DNA from: Natrinema soli | GTDB taxonomy: Archaea; Halobacteriota; Halobacteria; Halobacteriales; Natrialbaceae | Assembly: GCF_028618695.1 (NCBI RefSeq) | Contig: NZ_JAQIVI010000112.1 | Location: 1-7,329, forward strand | Reading direction: 5' to 3' | DNA: 7,329 bases | Shown here: piece by piece, positions 6,238-7,329 of the stretch | Layout of the letters: each line of letters opens with the position of its first letter | How positions within the stretch are numbered: the first letter of the stretch is position 1 | Notes under the pieces: model-generated | Database searches by the model: none | Told to the model about the DNA's origin: nothing | The model's input: only the letters and a program-made list of their open reading frames with translations | Translations under genes and position numbers: made by a program

Positions 6238-6503
6238 GCGAACGTAGCGAGCGGTTCGCCGCCGAAGCGGGCGACGCCCGCAGAGGCGGCCTTTGTAGCG
6301 TAGATTTTTGCGCCAGCGCGGGACCTCCGGTCCCGCGTGCCATGCGAACGGGCGCTATGCGCCCGTGAGCAGACGAGCGGTTCCGAACGAAGTCGTTCGA
6401 AAGACGCTTTGCGTCTTTCGTGATCTTCAAAAGAGCGCTTTGCGCTCTTTTGGACCTCGCCGAGCTTTGCTCGGCTCAGTGACGAGAGATCGAAGGTCTC
6501 TCG
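6238..6503. repeat. Array of about nine consecutive hairpins with unrelated stems
   Basis: Inverted repeats follow one another with short gaps or overlaps. Coordinates give outer limits. 6238-6259: 6 bp, 10-nt loop. 6258-6290: outer GCCGCC/GGCGGC enclosing 6267-6281, 6 bp, loop GAC. 6317-6337: 9 bp, loop TCC. 6348-6366: 8 bp, loop TAT. 6384-6399: 7 bp, 2-nt loop. 6398-6420: 10 bp, loop TTT. 6428-6452: 11 bp, loop TTT. 6459-6475: 7 bp, loop TTT. 6483-6503: 9 bp with one G-T pair, loop GAA. Stem sequences differ completely while the arms match almost perfectly, and three stems share the tip GCTTTGC. The array fills most of the gap between the infB stop and the 140-aa gene. No open frame here looks haloarchaeal. 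I recall similar hairpin-rich spacers in haloarchaea, but function and mobility are unknown. Confidence 0.85.
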
Positions 6504-6526
6504 AACCGTGAGGAATCCCGAGGCGG

Positions 6527-6531
6527 AAAAA
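6527..6531 (-). terminator. T-tract after infB, possible terminator
   Basis: Five consecutive T on the minus strand begin 7 bases after the infB stop. Archaeal termination relies on T-runs in the non-template strand, so this is the first candidate site. The hairpin array begins just beyond it and may stabilise the 3' end. Confidence 0.4.
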
Positions 6532-6538
6532 GGAACGT

Positions 6539-7329
6539 CTACTTGCCCCAGAACGGGTCTCGACTGCGCTGCTTGTCGAGGTACATGTTCAGCGCCTCGA
6601 GTTCGTCGCCGGGGATATCGCTCGCGAGCTCCTGCTCGAGGATCTTCGCGTGTTTCTCGGGGATCTCGATCCAGAGTTCGTCGTCTTCCTCGATCCCCCG
6701 TCCGACGGTGGGGCCGTCGATGGCGACCGAGACGCGGTTGCCCGCACGGGCTTCGTCGACGTCTTCGCCTTGCTCCTGAATCCCCTTGACCTGGCCGACG
6801 CGGTCGACCTCGTTGCCCTCGAACTTGACGACGTTCGCGTTGTTCTGGACCGTTCCGGAGTTCACCTCGACGCCGACGACCGCGGGGTCGTTCTGGCGGA
6901 AGGTGTGGTCCGGGAGGATCCGGAATCGAGCGGGTCGCGTGATGTTCTCGAGAATGGTGTCCTGCTGGGCCTTCTCGATGCCCTCGACGTACCCCTCGTA
7001 CTCCTCGATGAGCTGGTAGATGACCTCGTCGGTGAAGATCGTCACGTCCTCGATCTCGGCCCGGTCCTCGGCGTCGTCGAGCACGTCGACGTTGAACCCG
7101 AGGATGACCTTCTGTTTCCCGTCGTCGGCCGTCGAGGCGACCGAGACGTCCCGCGGCGCGACGTCGCCGACCTCCGCGCGGACGATCGGCACCTCCGCGT
7201 CACCGAGAGCGTCGGCCATCGCCTCGAGGATGCCGAGCGTGTCGGCCTTGACGACGACACCTTCTTCGGCGGTGTCGACGGCGATGTCCGCGAGTTCGGC
7301 CTGCACCTCCGCGACGACGTCCTCGAGAT
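6539..7329 (-). CDS. infB: Translation initiation factor aIF5B (IF-2 homologue), C-terminal part; 5' end cut off
   Basis: The frame enters from the right edge and ends at TAG 6541-6539, giving 263 complete C-terminal codons of a protein usually near 600 aa. aIF5B is the GTPase that promotes subunit joining and initiator tRNA placement on the ribosome. The GTPase domain and barrel II are outside the window. Visible are domain III, with VVVKADTLGILEAMADALGD and IVRAEVGDVAPRDVSVAS, and a long linker helix region around FTDEVIYQLIEEYEGYVEGI. Domain IV follows, a beta barrel with RFRILPDHTFRQNDPAVVGV and NRVSVAIDGPTVGRGIEEDD. The C-terminal helix DIPGDELEALNMYLDKQRSR is followed by the ending DPFWGK. 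From the family, this C-terminal region contacts initiator tRNA and aIF1A. A GTG at 7306 is an internal Val codon, not the start: the frame stays open upstream and the family is longer. Confidence 0.96.
   Translation of the reverse strand, partial: LEDVVAEVQAELADIAVDTAEEGVVVKADTLGILEAMADALGDAEVPIVRAEVGDVAPRDVSVASTADDGKQKVILGFNVDVLDDAEDRAEIEDVTIFTDEVIYQLIEEYEGYVEGIEKAQQDTILENITRPARFRILPDHTFRQNDPAVVGVEVNSGTVQNNANVVKFEGNEVDRVGQVKGIQEQGEDVDEARAGNRVSVAIDGPTVGRGIEEDDELWIEIPEKHAKILEQELASDIPGDELEALNMYLDKQRSRDPFWGK

Noticed and set aside
6061..6243. N-terminal extension of the 140-aa protein upstream of 6060, with a Cys/His-containing stretch
   Set aside because: The frame stays open and contains several Cys/His codons, but it is Arg/Ser-rich and runs into the hairpin array. 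No transposase or zinc-finger family could be recognised.
6188..6430. 80-codon minus-strand frame within the hairpin array
   Set aside because: Most of it is translated hairpin stems, so the open frame is a by-product of the palindromes.
6238..6503. CRISPR array
   Set aside because: There is no constant repeat with unique spacers. Each hairpin has its own stem sequence and there are no cas genes.

Overview
The window looks like haloarchaeal chromosome. It is GC-rich, most predicted proteins are strongly acidic (many Asp/Glu, few Lys), GMP synthase is of the split archaeal type, and an archaeal aIF5B gene sits at the right edge. Several genes have TATA-like boxes about 26-27 bases before the start codon, as expected for leaderless haloarchaeal transcripts. 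Placement within Natrialbales is only a guess, prompted by the abundance of CTCGAG words.

Left part (1-1987): a truncated medium-chain dehydrogenase/reductase gene points left. It diverges from a rightward two-gene unit: a MoaB/Mog-like molybdopterin protein, then a 5-formyltetrahydrofolate cyclo-ligase-like protein resembling the N-terminal domain of human MTHFSD. One base separates these two genes. The divergent spacer carries a perfect 7+7 inverted repeat ending one base before the moaB TATA-like box, a good operator candidate. Region 1988-2550 has no convincing gene. It holds an 8-bp hairpin, a G-run-rich tract and a good TATA box with only a tiny possible ORF after it.

Middle part (2551-5485, all minus strand): pyrG (CTP synthase), guaAB (ATP-pyrophosphatase subunit of GMP synthase) and a 111-aa uncharacterised protein form a tight operon. 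Stop and start codons overlap by 1 and 4 bases. The first two genes make CTP and GMP by amidation. The third is probably functionally tied to them, but its role is unknown. The glutaminase subunit GuaAA is not in the window.

Right part (5486-7329): an acidic 140-aa protein of unknown function (minus strand) lies upstream of pyrG. Between it and the 3' end of infB (aIF5B, truncated by the window edge) is a roughly 265-bp array of consecutive short hairpins. Nearly all have perfect or near-perfect stems, mostly with 3-nt loops, and the stem sequences are unrelated to each other. This array is the most unusual structure in the window and no gene explains it.
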